This document shows, piece by piece, positions 39,465 through 49,387 of a stretch of 64,000 bases of DNA. The position numbers and the translations under genes were made by a program. How positions within the stretch are numbered: position 1 is the first letter of the stretch; every line of letters begins with the position of its first letter. The stretch covers positions 1 to 64,000 of the forward strand of contig NZ_FZLN01000005.1 of assembly GCF_900197575.1 (NCBI RefSeq), written 5' to 3'. Under the pieces are notes generated by a model that did not search any database, was not told where the DNA came from, and worked only from the letters and a program-made list of their open reading frames with translations. Origin of the DNA: Acinetobacter apis. Lineage in GTDB: Bacteria > Pseudomonadota > Gammaproteobacteria > Pseudomonadales > Moraxellaceae.

Positions 39465-41130
39465 GCTGATTTCCTAACAAGATTTCGAGTAATCCACGTG
39501 TTGAATCATCAAATGAAGACAAATCATCTGTTGCACGATTAAGCACAGGTAAAAGCTGATTGGCAATCTCTTTACCTTTTTCAACACCCCATTGATCAAA
39601 TGGATTAATGTTCCAAATTACTGATTGTACAAATACTTTGTGCTCGTATAACGCAATCAGCATACCTAAATTATATGGGTTTAACTCATCAATCAGCATC
39701 ATGGTACTCGGGCGGTTCCCTTCATACTGTTTATAAGCAGGTAAGTGATTGATTTCATCTTGTGCCAACACATCATTACCAAATGCCAATAAACGTGACT
39801 GTGCTAAACAGTTAGACAATGCCAAGTGATGCTGAACAATTAAAGATTCTGCATTTTGTGCATAAGTAAAATGCTCTGCATTATAGCGTTTGATCGGTGC
39901 AATAAAATCACAGCTTACATCATGCGTTCCTTGGTGCAAAAGCTGATAAAAAGCATGCTGCGCATTCGGACCAACTTCGCCCCATACAATTGGGCATGTA
40001 CTTTCTAATGTTTTCTGACCATTTCGCTGTGTCGATTTCCCATTAGATTCCATTTCGAGTTGTTGTAAATACGATGCAAAGTATTTTAAACGTCCATCAT
40101 ATGGCAATACAGCATGGGTTTGCATGTTCAGGAAATTGGTGTTCCAAACACCCAATAAGCCCAATAACACAGGAATATTTTTTTCAAATGGCGCATGTTG
40201 GAAATGCTCATCAATGGCATATGCACCCGCCAAAAAGGATTTAAACTCCTCAACCCCAACCGTTAAAGCAATCGGTAAGCCAATGCATGACCACAATGAG
40301 TAACGACCACCGACCCAATCCCATAATTTAAATTGGTTGTCTGGATGGATTCCCCATGCTGACATCTTCTCAGGTTTTGTCGAAACACCAATAAAATGGC
40401 TTTTGATCACTTTGTCTTGCTTGCCTAAAGCACGCTCTAACCAAATACGTGCTGTTTGCGCATTTGACAAGGTATCAATGGTGCCAAATGATTTTGAAGA
40501 GACAATAAATAAAGTTGTTTCAGGGCGTAACTGATGGAGCAAGTCACATAACTGACTGCCATCCATGGTCGATACAAAGTGAATTTTTAATGGTGTTTTG
40601 GTTTGCACTTTAAAATCTGACAGTGCATGGCTTGCCATTAATGGTCCAAGGTCTGAACCGCCAACGCCAATGTTAACCACATCTTGAATCACTTCACCTG
40701 TTGAACCACGGTAATGCCCTTGATGAATTTTTCGAACCAACGCGTACATTTTTTCAAGTTGCTCATGAACTTGATCTGCAAGTTTAGGATGGCGTTGGTC
40801 AGATTGTGGCAATCTCAGCGCCCAATGCATCGCTGCACGCTGTTCAGTATAGTTAATGGTTTGTTCTGAGAACAGTTTACCAATCCATGTCGATAACTGC
40901 TGCTCATTGGCAAATGCAATCAGCTGTTTCAATACATCTGCATTAATACGCTGCTTACTATAATCAAAAGTTAAGCCGTCAAATGACAATGAAAATGCTT
41001 TAAAACGATTGTCATTTTGTTGAAATAATTCATTTAAATGTATTTTTTCAATATCTTGTGATAAATTTTTTAGTTTATAGTGAGCTGTTGTTTTATTTTT
41101 TGGAAAGCGGGTAATTGTACTGTCGCTCAT
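39457..41130 (-). CDS. pgi: Glucose-6-phosphate isomerase
   Basis: A 557-residue isomerase of glucose-6-P and fructose-6-P. PGI signatures are [19 protein letters not shown] near residue 151, [17 protein letters not shown] near 208, the [14 protein letters not shown] region near 268, the catalytic ESNGKS near 355 and the C-terminal [14 protein letters not shown] near 525. In Acinetobacter capsule loci this gene is called gpi. It overlaps galE by 8 bases and ugd by 4, so the block is tightly coupled. It links gluconeogenic fructose-6-P to nucleotide-sugar synthesis. Confidence 0.96.
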   Translation of the reverse strand: MSDSTITRFPKNKTTAHYKLKNLSQDIEKIHLNELFQQNDNRFKAFSLSFDGLTFDYSKQRINADVLKQLIAFANEQQLSTWIGKLFSEQTINYTEQRAAMHWALRLPQSDQRHPKLADQVHEQLEKMYALVRKIHQGHYRGSTGEVIQDVVNIGVGGSDLGPLMASHALSDFKVQTKTPLKIHFVSTMDGSQLCDLLHQLRPETTLFIVSSKSFGTIDTLSNAQTARIWLERALGKQDKVIKSHFIGVSTKPEKMSAWGIHPDNQFKLWDWVGGRYSLWSCIGLPIALTVGVEEFKSFLAGAYAIDEHFQHAPFEKNIPVLLGLLGVWNTNFLNMQTHAVLPYDGRLKYFASYLQQLEMESNGKSTQRNGQKTLESTCPIVWGEVGPNAQHAFYQLLHQGTHDVSCDFIAPIKRYNAEHFTYAQNAESLIVQHHLALSNCLAQSRLLAFGNDVLAQDEINHLPAYKQYEGNRPSTMMLIDELNPYNLGMLIALYEHKVFVQSVIWNINPFDQWGVEKGKEIANQLLPVLNRATDDLSSFDDSTRGLLEILLGNQHV

Positions 41131-42386
41131 ATTCGTCCTACTCCTTCATATGCAAAACCTTGTGACTTCACATAGTTTGCATCATATACATTACGTCCAT
41201 CTAAAATTAAAGGATGGCTCATCCGTTCTTGGAGACGTTTGTAATCTAAACTTAAATATTCTTTCCATGCCGTCAATAAACATAATGCATCTGCACCATG
41301 TACTGCGTCATACCGATCTTCACATAAAATTAAATCATCACGTTTACCATATTTTTCAGCAATTAGTGGCAATGCTTCAGGATCGTGCAATTTAACAATA
41401 ACCCCTTGTGCCCACAGTGCATCTAACATGGTATGCACAGGTGAAAAATTAATTCGTGGTGTCCCCTCTTTAAAAGAAGCGCCCCAAATCGCAACGACTT
41501 TCCCTTTTAAGTCACATTGATAATAATTCCATAATTTGCGAAAGAGTAACTCTTTTTGCTGCTCATTAATTGCCCAAACTTGTTCAAGCAAATCACTTTT
41601 AATGCCCAGCTCATTGATGGTTTTGGTTAAGGTAATAATATCTTGAGAGAAATTTTCACCACCAAAGCCAATACCTGGTGCCAAATAGGTTGATCCAATA
41701 CGAGAATCCGCACCTAAACCTAATCTGACATTGGCAATATCAATGTTTAACTTTTCAGCCACTTGGGCCAAATCATTCATATAACTAATACGAGTTGCTA
41801 ACATGCCTGACACACTGAGTTTAGTAAATTCAGCATCTAAAATCGGCATGAACAAATAAGCATGGTTGGCATTATAAAATGGACGTAAAATTTCTTTAAT
41901 TTTATACTTCGCATGTGGTGTTTCAGCACCAACCACAATATGCGTGACCTTGGTTACGCTATCGAATACATTAGCTTCTTGTACCATGTCTGGTAAATAG
42001 CACCACTCATCTTTCGGTGCATATTTTTGTAATTTTTTAGTTCCTTCTAACCCAAAACTTGACCCATTAATGATTAGTTTAGGGTGAATAATAGGCTTGT
42101 GTTGGAGATCTTCTAATACGTTTTTGGCCAAATCATATTCATGTGAGTTTAATGCCAAAAAGTAAGCATCTACATCTGTAGGAATATGGTCTGCCTGACA
42201 AATAACCAAGCTTTGTTTGAGTGACTGTTTATAAATTAAATCATTAACGGATTTATCTTGATATTCAATTAAGCAACTGTTGGTCTCTACAAAATACTGG
42301 CACCAATACACTTGATGCCCATATTCTGCAAATAAACTTGCCATGACGCCTGCATGTAATGTTGCTCCATAGACAGCAATTTTCAT
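41127..42386 (-). CDS. ugd: Divergent UDP-glucose 6-dehydrogenase family protein lacking the catalytic Cys
   Basis: A 419-residue protein in the ugd position of the locus, and recognisably of the UDP-glucose/GDP-mannose dehydrogenase family. It differs at key sites. The usual GFGGSCFPKD reads [10 protein letters not shown], so the nucleophilic Cys is Asn245. The Asn four residues after the catalytic Lys (K189) is Ser193. The N-terminal dinucleotide loop GxGxxG reads GATLHAG. The C-terminal [12 protein letters not shown] corresponds to the NAD-binding FKxxTDDxRxSP and has Arg in place of an Asp. Whether it still makes UDP-glucuronate, has another dehydrogenase or epimerase activity, or is inactive is unknown. 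The reading frame is intact and overlaps pgi by ATGA. Confidence 0.75.
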   Translation of the reverse strand: MKIAVYGATLHAGVMASLFAEYGHQVYWCQYFVETNSCLIEYQDKSVNDLIYKQSLKQSLVICQADHIPTDVDAYFLALNSHEYDLAKNVLEDLQHKPIIHPKLIINGSSFGLEGTKKLQKYAPKDEWCYLPDMVQEANVFDSVTKVTHIVVGAETPHAKYKIKEILRPFYNANHAYLFMPILDAEFTKLSVSGMLATRISYMNDLAQVAEKLNIDIANVRLGLGADSRIGSTYLAPGIGFGGENFSQDIITLTKTINELGIKSDLLEQVWAINEQQKELLFRKLWNYYQCDLKGKVVAIWGASFKEGTPRINFSPVHTMLDALWAQGVIVKLHDPEALPLIAEKYGKRDDLILCEDRYDAVHGADALCLLTAWKEYLSLDYKRLQERMSHPLILDGRNVYDANYVKSQGFAYEGVGRI

Positions 42387-42403
42387 GACGACCCCTTTTT
42401 TTA

Positions 42404-43288
42404 TTATAAATTAAGTTCTTGGATTAATGCTTTAAAATCTTGGCCTAATGTGGCGTGCTCTACACCATAATGTAATACAGCTTTTAGATAACCAAGCTTA
42501 CTGCCACAGTCAAATGTCTGCCCTTGCATACGAAATGCTTCAACAGTTGCTTCTTGTTGCAACGCTGCAATCGCATCTGTAAGCTGAATTTCATTGCCTG
42601 CACCTTTAGGTGTCGTTTGTAAAATTTGCATGATGCGTGCGGGTAAAATATAACGACCAATCACGGATAAATTACTAGGTGCTGCACCAATGGCTGGCTT
42701 TTCAACAATCCCTGTCATTTTCACACTTTGACCAATCTCAGGTGTGGTGGTGACATCAACAATTCCATACTGATCCACTAAATCTTCTGGCACAGCTTCG
42801 ACCATAATTTGTGCTGCATGCGTTTGTCTAAAACGTTCAATCATATGTGATAAGTCATTGCTGCTGTCTGTGGCATGCTTTTCTTTAACCAAAACATCAG
42901 GCAATAAAACGGCAAAGTCATCATCACCGACAATGTCTTTAGCACAGAGTACAGCATGTCCAAGCCCTAAAGGCTGAGGCTGTCTTACACTTACAATAGA
43001 TACATCACTTGGGACAATATGTTGAATGGCATTTAATAATTCAATTTTATTCTTCTTTTCAAGAGTGGTTTCTAATTCAAAATTACGGTCAAAATAGTTT
43101 TCAATCGATGCTTTTGAACTATGCGTGACTAAAATAATTTGTTTAATTCCTGCTGCAACAGCCTCTTTAACAACATACTCGATGGCTGGTCGGTCGACCA
43201 CCGTTACCATTTCTTTGGGTATTGACTTACTGGCTGGTAAAAATCGTGTTCCTAACCCTGCAACAGGAAGAATAGCTTTTTTAATCAT
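42404..43288 (-). CDS. galU: UTP--glucose-1-phosphate uridylyltransferase
   Basis: A 294-residue nucleotidyltransferase making UDP-glucose from glucose-1-P and UTP. The nucleotide-binding signature AGLGTRFLPASKSIPKEM is near residue 10, and PAIEYVVKEAVAAGIKQIIL near 33. Later segments VLLPDVLVKEK near 129, YGIVDV near 174 and GIVEKPAIGAAPSNLSVIGRY near 193 are typical GalU. It follows the initiating transferase gene and precedes ugd by 17 bases. Its UDP-glucose serves GalE and, if active, Ugd. Confidence 0.96.
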   Translation of the reverse strand: MIKKAILPVAGLGTRFLPASKSIPKEMVTVVDRPAIEYVVKEAVAAGIKQIILVTHSSKASIENYFDRNFELETTLEKKNKIELLNAIQHIVPSDVSIVSVRQPQPLGLGHAVLCAKDIVGDDDFAVLLPDVLVKEKHATDSSNDLSHMIERFRQTHAAQIMVEAVPEDLVDQYGIVDVTTTPEIGQSVKMTGIVEKPAIGAAPSNLSVIGRYILPARIMQILQTTPKGAGNEIQLTDAIAALQQEATVEAFRMQGQTFDCGSKLGYLKAVLHYGVEHATLGQDFKALIQELNL

Positions 43289-43319
43289 AACAGCTCAACT
43301 TTGCTTATTTAGTTTCAAA

Positions 43320-43946
43320 TTATAGTTCATGCTTTTTTTCAGATGACTGATTTGTATTATTGCCTTTAAACAATGATGGCCCAACATGGCCTGGTGCATT
43401 GACACCCTCTTTCTTAGACATGACCCATACTGTTTTAAACATAATTTTGAAATCAATCAATAGATTTCGATGATCAACATACCATACATCTAATCGAAAT
43501 CGTTCTTCATAATCTAATTCATTTCGGCCACTAATTTGCGCAAGCCCAGTCATACCAGGGCGGACATGCAAACGGCGCGCTTGTTCTTCTGAATACAAAC
43601 TGACAAATTCTTTGAGCATTGGGCGTGGCCCCACCACACTCATATCACCTTTAATGACGTTAATCAGCTGTGGCATTTCATCTAAACTTGTCGATCTCAG
43701 CTTTTGTCCAAATGGTGTGATCCGTGCATCATCAGGCAAAGCATTACCATCTTGATCATAGGCATCTTTCATTGATCTAAACTTAATCATTTTAAATAGC
43801 TTGCCGTTTTTGCCAGGACGTTCTTGATAGAAAAATACTGGTGACCCCATATTTTTTTTCACTTTATAAGTCACATACAAAAAAACAGGCAACAAAATAA
43901 GAAATGCAAGAGACGCAATTATAATATCAATCAACCGTTTAAACAT
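43320..43946 (-). CDS. itr: Initiating sugar-1-phosphate transferase (Itr, bacterial sugar transferase family)
   Basis: A 208-residue monotopic phosphoglycosyl transferase that moves an N-acetylhexosamine-1-phosphate from its UDP-sugar to undecaprenyl phosphate, the first step of repeat-unit synthesis. The start is at MFKRLIDIIIASLAF, preceded by TTGGAA; an in-frame GTG 18 bases earlier is less likely. The N-terminal hydrophobic helix spans residues about 5-27. The family motif SPVFFYQERPGKNGKLFKM is followed by the KFRSM catalytic region, then STSLDEMPQLINVIKGDMSVVGPRP and the C-terminal RPGMTGLAQISGRN. It is similar in size to ItrA-type enzymes (PglC-like). The sugar cannot be fixed by eye. 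Confidence 0.9.
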   Translation of the reverse strand: MFKRLIDIIIASLAFLILLPVFLYVTYKVKKNMGSPVFFYQERPGKNGKLFKMIKFRSMKDAYDQDGNALPDDARITPFGQKLRSTSLDEMPQLINVIKGDMSVVGPRPMLKEFVSLYSEEQARRLHVRPGMTGLAQISGRNELDYEERFRLDVWYVDHRNLLIDFKIMFKTVWVMSKKEGVNAPGHVGPSLFKGNNTNQSSEKKHEL

Positions 43947-44061
43947 ACCATCTATTCCAATCACGCTAGCAGATCATATCTATCTACTGCTTATTATACG
44001 TCAGTCCATGACAAATAAAATCATCTGGTACATGATTCAATTTATCTCATTGAACTCAATA

Positions 44062-45198
44062 TCAATTTGACATTAAATCAATCATTTCCTGATTCACTTT
44101 ATGAACATCATAACGCTGACACACCATGTCATATGAAAAATCACTCATGAATCTGAGATCAGATGGTGTATCAATTATTTTCTGCATGGCATCAGTTAAG
44201 GCTGTTACAGATGCAACTTTGACTTGATAACCATTTTTTCCATCAACAATGGTTTCTCGGCAACCTGGTGCATCTGTCGTAATCACAGCACGTCCCATTG
44301 CCATTGCTTCTAATACCGAACGTGGCGTTCCTTCTCGATAAGAAGGTAAAACCATAACATTGGCTTTGGCAATGATCGGACGAACATCATCAACTCGCCC
44401 CCAATATTCGATGAGTCCCGCAGTAATCCATTCATCAAGCACGTGCTTTGAAATTGCTTCTGGATTGTCATCAATCCAGCCCACCAAATGAAATACCGCC
44501 TCAGGATGACGAGATTTAATCTGTTGAACTGCCTGAATATACTCGTAAATGCCTTTGTCTTTGAGTAAACGTGCCACCATAACAAAAATGCTGGCTGGTT
44601 GCTGCTGAGTGTTCTCAATCAGCGGCATTCGCTTAAAGCGATCTAAATTTACACCTGAACCATTGACCACGCCTGTGGGTGTATTTTTCAATAAGCCCAA
44701 CTGCTGGATTAAAGCCAAGTCATCACTATTTTGAAAAATGACGCGTGTTGCTTTTGTTAATGCATAGGCAAATACACGGTCAAATGCATATTTAATATAT
44801 TTGAATGCACCACGATGCTGACTTTGAAATGCAAAGCCCAATCCACTGAGTAAAATATAACGTGCAGGAACACCTGCATAATAGGCAGCTAAGGTGCCAT
44901 ACATGGCAGGTTTAATGGTATAGCTTAAAACCCGGTTTGGCTGAATGTGTTTCAATTGCCGATATAAACTTTGGATGGTTTTTAATTCATGCCACGGATG
45001 AGTACCTGATTTTTGCAAAGCGTAGTCATGTATATAAAACTGCTGCGCTACAAATGCAGCTTCAATTGCGGGGTAGTCTGTACGGTTGGGAACAAGAATA
45101 TGAATTTCCCAACCCTGCTCAGCCAAAGCATGTAATAAGTCACCGCGTAAATTAGACACAGTGTACAAATCATTTGAAATAATACAAAAACGTGGCAT
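44062..45198 (-). CDS. Glycosyltransferase family 4
   Basis: A 378-residue GT-B glycosyltransferase. The start at MPRFCIISNDLYTVSNLRG avoids an 80-base overlap with the upstream epimerase. The N-terminal acceptor domain includes IKPAMYGTLAAYYAGVPARY near residue 93. The C-terminal donor domain has VMVARLLKDKGIYEYIQAV near 198 and the E-x7-E signature LPSYREGTPRSVLEAMAMGRAVITTD near 282. It resembles the PglA-like enzymes that add a second N-acetylhexosamine to the lipid-linked first sugar. Placed next to itr, it is a good candidate for that step, but donor and linkage are inference. 115 bases separate it from itr. Confidence 0.85.
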   Translation of the reverse strand: MPRFCIISNDLYTVSNLRGDLLHALAEQGWEIHILVPNRTDYPAIEAAFVAQQFYIHDYALQKSGTHPWHELKTIQSLYRQLKHIQPNRVLSYTIKPAMYGTLAAYYAGVPARYILLSGLGFAFQSQHRGAFKYIKYAFDRVFAYALTKATRVIFQNSDDLALIQQLGLLKNTPTGVVNGSGVNLDRFKRMPLIENTQQQPASIFVMVARLLKDKGIYEYIQAVQQIKSRHPEAVFHLVGWIDDNPEAISKHVLDEWITAGLIEYWGRVDDVRPIIAKANVMVLPSYREGTPRSVLEAMAMGRAVITTDAPGCRETIVDGKNGYQVKVASVTALTDAMQKIIDTPSDLRFMSDFSYDMVCQRYDVHKVNQEMIDLMSN

Positions 45199-45205
45199 AC
45201 ATCTA

Positions 45206-46234
45206 TTAACCAGACAAGTGAGAAAGATACCAAGGCATCGCTTGTTGAATGCCTTGCACAATATCAAATTCAGGCACATAACCTAAATGCTGCTGAATTT
45301 TAGAAATATCAGCTTGCGAATGTAATACATCACCTGCGCGAAAATCACGATATTGAGCAGGCTGTGTATACTGTACGCCACTGCTCGCTAAGGTTTCAGT
45401 CAACAATTTAAACAGTTGATTTAAATCTGTTCGACCACCTACAGCAACATTATAAATTTGGTTTAATGCTGCTTTGTCATCGGTAACAGCAGCAAGGATA
45501 TTGGCTTGAACTGCATTTGCTACAAAATTAAAATCTCGGCTGGTGGTGCCATCGCCGTTAATTAAAACAGCTTGTCCTGCAATCATTGCTGCAGCCCACT
45601 TGGGAATCACAGCAGCATATGCACCTTCAGGCGTTTGGCGTGGCCCGAAAATATTAAAATAGCGTAATCCAATGCTGTTTAAACCATAGCTGCGCTGAAA
45701 TACACTGGCATATAGCTCATTTACATATTTGGTGACCGCGTATGGTGACAATGGGTTGCCAATATGTGCTTCAACTTTTGGTAACGCAGGATGATCGCCA
45801 TAAGTTGAACTGCTGGCAGCATAAACTACATTTTTAACATGTGCTTGATTGGCAGCCACCAACATATTTAAAAAACCATCAATATTGGTTTGATTGGTGG
45901 CAATAGGATCATCAATAGAACGTGGCACAGACCCTAATGCAGCTTGATGGAGTACATAATCCACACCTTGGCAGGCCTGGTGACAATCGTTTAAATCACG
46001 AATATCCCCTTGAATAAAAGTGAAATTTTTCCACAGCTCAGGGGATACATTGGCTTGTACTTCATCTAAATTAGATTGAAAACCTGTTGCGAAGTTATCA
46101 AGACCCACTACACGTTGTTGAAGATGAAGTAATTTTTCTAATAAATTGGAACCAATAAAACCTGCAACACCAGTGATTAACCAAGTTGAAGGGTGTTGAG
46201 TAAGATAATCACAGCATGTTTGATATTTTGTCAT
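45206..46234 (-). CDS. UDP-N-acetylglucosamine(-uronate) 4-epimerase (TviC/WbpP type)
   Basis: A 342-residue SDR epimerase. The NAD-binding [18 protein letters not shown] lies near residue 19 after a 17-residue N-terminal extension typical of WbpP/TviC, followed by [18 protein letters not shown]. The catalytic [11 protein letters not shown] near 140 and [12 protein letters not shown] near 166 complete the triad. WbpP-type enzymes act on N-acetylated UDP-sugars. Together with the Gna dehydrogenase it would convert UDP-GlcNAc to UDP-GalNAcA, as TviB-TviC and WbpO-WbpP do. The start overlaps the upstream glycosyltransferase stop by ATGA-type coupling. Confidence 0.88.
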   Translation of the reverse strand: MTKYQTCCDYLTQHPSTWLITGVAGFIGSNLLEKLLHLQQRVVGLDNFATGFQSNLDEVQANVSPELWKNFTFIQGDIRDLNDCHQACQGVDYVLHQAALGSVPRSIDDPIATNQTNIDGFLNMLVAANQAHVKNVVYAASSSTYGDHPALPKVEAHIGNPLSPYAVTKYVNELYASVFQRSYGLNSIGLRYFNIFGPRQTPEGAYAAVIPKWAAAMIAGQAVLINGDGTTSRDFNFVANAVQANILAAVTDDKAALNQIYNVAVGGRTDLNQLFKLLTETLASSGVQYTQPAQYRDFRAGDVLHSQADISKIQQHLGYVPEFDIVQGIQQAMPWYLSHLSG

Positions 46235-47334
46235 GTTCTACTCACGTTTTGTTGTATTGCATATTGATAATGACCGAGCCACTGTTGTAAAGCCGCTTCA
46301 GCACTATAATGGGTTTGAATGTGTAATCTATTTCGTTTGCCAATGGCCAAGCGCTCATCTTTTGGCAATTGCAATGCATGATTAATTTTTGCAGCAAGTG
46401 CCTGTGATTGCTGAGGTGGCACCAAAAAGTCTAAATTACCCATCACCTCTTTCACACCACCGCAATCTGTAGCAACCACCATGCGCTCACAACTCATGGC
46501 TTCAGCCACCACCAAACCAAACCCTTCCCACGCAGAAGACAAGACCAAAAGATCTGCCATACACAGCCACTCGGTAATGTTATGCTGAATACCCATTAAA
46601 AACACTGTACCTGACAACTCAAGTTGAATCACCAATTGCTCAATCTCAGCACGTAACTCGCCATCACCAATAATATAAAGTTGTGCATCATGATGTGTAC
46701 ATTTTACTTCCGCAAAGGCACGTAATAAATTTGGATAATCTTTGGCTGCATTAAAACGACCAATTGCGATCACCACAGGTGCTGAGCCGATATTATATTG
46801 TGTACGCATCGCAACACGTTGCTGTTCAGAAAAACAAAAATGCGTTGTATCAATGCCATTAACAACCGTTGTGCTCTGCCCTGCTGAAAACGCTTGCTCA
46901 GCAATAAAATGGGCTGTGGCTTCGTGGCTGACATTGGTATTCAGATCCGATAAGTGGTCCGTCAGACGGTATAACCATGCACGTGCTTGACCACCAATGG
47001 CTTTACTATGCGCAGTAGAAATCAAATAAAAGTGTTCAAGCCATCGCACCGCTCGACTGATCAAAATAGCATGGAATAGATGTGCATGAACGACATCATA
47101 TTGACCGTGCTTGATATGTTGTCTTAATCGTTTTACTGCACGAGGTAAGGTGAAAGCATGGTCTAAACCCAAATGAATCAGTTTAATCTTTGGATTGATA
47201 TACAGTTGAGGTTGCCCTTTTAAATAGGCAATATCTACCTGATGCCCTGCATGAATCAGTTGATTCGCCAAACCAATGACCATATGTTCAGCACCGCCAA
47301 CACCTAAACCTGTAATCACCAACAATACTTTCAT
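46231..47334 (-). CDS. Glycosyltransferase family 4
   Basis: A 367-residue GT-B enzyme. The N-terminus is [21 protein letters not shown], with the glycine loop common in GT4. The donor half has [23 protein letters not shown] near residue 188, [15 protein letters not shown] near 217 and the catalytic [21 protein letters not shown] near 262 (E-x7-E). It overlaps both neighbours by 4 bases, so it is translationally coupled. It should add one sugar to the lipid-linked oligosaccharide; the donor is not evident. Confidence 0.87.
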   Translation of the reverse strand: MKVLLVITGLGVGGAEHMVIGLANQLIHAGHQVDIAYLKGQPQLYINPKIKLIHLGLDHAFTLPRAVKRLRQHIKHGQYDVVHAHLFHAILISRAVRWLEHFYLISTAHSKAIGGQARAWLYRLTDHLSDLNTNVSHEATAHFIAEQAFSAGQSTTVVNGIDTTHFCFSEQQRVAMRTQYNIGSAPVVIAIGRFNAAKDYPNLLRAFAEVKCTHHDAQLYIIGDGELRAEIEQLVIQLELSGTVFLMGIQHNITEWLCMADLLVLSSAWEGFGLVVAEAMSCERMVVATDCGGVKEVMGNLDFLVPPQQSQALAAKINHALQLPKDERLAIGKRNRLHIQTHYSAEAALQQWLGHYQYAIQQNVSRT

Positions 47335-48419
47335 GATCGTTTACCTACAGCAAAAAGTGCCAACCACTGCTGTAAAATATGTTCAGGCAAATACTGCGTT
47401 GCATGGTGTTTGTTGTCAGAAACACGTTGCTGATAGCTCGCTAAAGGCAATGCAATGGTCGAGATTAACGCGGCTGCAAGCTGTGATACATGATCAGGTT
47501 CCACCAAACTGTTTTCAGTGCTCCCCAATACCTCATTTGGACCAATGCAACGTGAAGCCACTACAGGTAAACCAAACGCCAAAGCTTCTAACAAAACCAA
47601 GCCAAAACCTTCTGAACGTGAACTTAATGCATAGATTGAAGCTGCTGCATAACAAGGGCTTAAATCTGCTGTAGCAGCATGTAACTGAATGCTGTTGGTC
47701 AGATTAAGCGATTCAACTTGCTGTTGTAAGTTTGATTTTTCATCGCCATCACCAACAATCACCAACCTCCAATCAGGATACTGTGCATGAACCTGCTGCC
47801 ATGCTTGGATTAATAAATCGAAGCCTTTTTCATGTCGTAATCGACCAATGCTAAGTACTGTTTTGTGCTGCTGTGATGGCACAGTCGCTTGAATAGGAAA
47901 TGGTACTGCATTTGGAATCGCAACAATTTTTGCTTGTAATGATGCAATATTGTCTTGCCATTGGCTGCGATCATGTTCGGTTAATGTCACGACAGCATCG
48001 CTGTATTTGGCAGCAAGTAAACGCCCAAAACGGCGAAAACGCTGACCGAGGTCAACATCAAAACTAAAATGCTCCCAACAAATCTGCTGTATGTTTAAGC
48101 CTAGCAATGCAGGATAAGCAAATACATAAGAAATACTATCAACCACAATAAAATGCTGTATCTGATGCTGTTGTACAAACTGCCTAATTTTCCACATGGC
48201 TGCCAACGCATGCTTTTTCATAGACACTTTCTGCTGAAATAAAGCATGAAGATGAATTACATCATTCACAGGGAAAAATGGCTGTTCGCCCCCATACACA
48301 TTGAGAATAAACACATTTTTATCAAGTGTTGCTAATCCATTGGCAATCAATGTGGTTGCACGTTCAGTCCCACCTGCAAGATTAAGATTGCCTACAAAAA
48401 AGCAAATATTTTGACTCAT
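47331..48419 (-). CDS. Glycosyltransferase family 4
   Basis: A 362-residue GT-B enzyme starting MSQNICFFVGNLNLAGGTERA. Donor-site elements are VLSIGRLRHEKGFDLLIQAWQQ near residue 190, RLVIVGDGDEKSNL near 218 and YALSSRSEGFGLVLLEALAFGLPVV near 262, carrying the E-x7-E pair. It overlaps the GT2 gene upstream and the GT4 gene downstream by 4 bases each. Related proteins include galactosyl- and N-acetylgalactosaminyltransferases of capsule and O-antigen clusters, but specificity cannot be read from sequence. Confidence 0.87.
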   Translation of the reverse strand: MSQNICFFVGNLNLAGGTERATTLIANGLATLDKNVFILNVYGGEQPFFPVNDVIHLHALFQQKVSMKKHALAAMWKIRQFVQQHQIQHFIVVDSISYVFAYPALLGLNIQQICWEHFSFDVDLGQRFRRFGRLLAAKYSDAVVTLTEHDRSQWQDNIASLQAKIVAIPNAVPFPIQATVPSQQHKTVLSIGRLRHEKGFDLLIQAWQQVHAQYPDWRLVIVGDGDEKSNLQQQVESLNLTNSIQLHAATADLSPCYAAASIYALSSRSEGFGLVLLEALAFGLPVVASRCIGPNEVLGSTENSLVEPDHVSQLAAALISTIALPLASYQQRVSDNKHHATQYLPEHILQQWLALFAVGKRS

Positions 48420-49378
48420 TTTTTTAAGCCCAACTGACGCAGCATGCGATCTGCCAACAAGAATTTCAGCCCAAAGCGATAAAATAAGCGATTACCACGA
48501 TTTAAAATAAGGTCTTCTTGAATCTTCTTTTGTTGAATGTGCTGTTTTAAAGTATCCCAACGCTGCTGTGCTTTAGCATAACCTTCAGCACGTAAGCTGT
48601 CATTAATATAAGATTGGCTAATTGCCATTAATGTTGGCGTAAATAAAGGATATTGTTCAACATAGTCTAAATAATGTAAGGCACCTTGCCCTAAATCATC
48701 AATATTTTTAGTCGATTTAGTGGCTGTAATTCCGGTGTGATTGATCCGATATTGCAGTAACACATCATCGATAAAGTAAATAGATTTCGATTTTAAAAAC
48801 AAAAATGGTGTGGTGTATGCATCTTCATAATTACGTCCGACAGGAAATCTCAATGTGGCAAATAAGTCTTTGTGATACACCCTCAGCCAAGAAAACCATG
48901 CTGAACGGTTAAAAATATCTAATAAAATGTCAGAATTTAATAATTTTAAGCCTGAATATGGCAATGCAGACAAAAATGGGGACGTGTCACCTTCATCATT
49001 GATGCGTTCTGCACGAAATTGGATTAGATCAAGATGAGGATGTTGCTGTAATACCTTTAAAATCTGAGCAATATAATCTTCTTTTAATGTGTCATCCGAG
49101 TCTAAAAATGCCAAATATTGTCCGCGTGCCTGCTCAATTCCTGTATTTCGCGCAGCACTTAAACCTTGGTTATCTTGATGTAAACACACAATATGTTCAG
49201 CAAGATGTGGGTAATCTGCAATCAGTGCTTCTGCCATAGCCATGGAATGATCAGGCGTACCATCATTCACTATAATGACCTCTACACCATGAGCAGGCAA
49301 CTGTGATAACACACTGTTTAAACAAGTTTGAATATACTTTTCAACACGATATACAGGAATGATTAAACTTAACAGCAT
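48416..49378 (-). CDS. Glycosyltransferase family 2
   Basis: A 320-residue GT-A enzyme. The start is at MLLSLIIPVYRVEKYI because AGGTGATC lies directly upstream; an in-frame GTG 9 bases earlier is part of that site. The nucleotide-binding domain has IIPVYRVEKYIQTCLNSVL, EVIIVNDGTPDHS near residue 35 and the DxD metal motif in YLAFLDSDDTLKEDY near 88. The C-terminal 100 residues are basic and amphipathic, suggesting membrane contact. It follows wzx by 9 bases and overlaps the GT4 gene by 4. Confidence 0.88.
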   Translation of the reverse strand: MLLSLIIPVYRVEKYIQTCLNSVLSQLPAHGVEVIIVNDGTPDHSMAMAEALIADYPHLAEHIVCLHQDNQGLSAARNTGIEQARGQYLAFLDSDDTLKEDYIAQILKVLQQHPHLDLIQFRAERINDEGDTSPFLSALPYSGLKLLNSDILLDIFNRSAWFSWLRVYHKDLFATLRFPVGRNYEDAYTTPFLFLKSKSIYFIDDVLLQYRINHTGITATKSTKNIDDLGQGALHYLDYVEQYPLFTPTLMAISQSYINDSLRAEGYAKAQQRWDTLKQHIQQKKIQEDLILNRGNRLFYRFGLKFLLADRMLRQLGLKK

Positions 49379-49387
49379 GATGATCAC

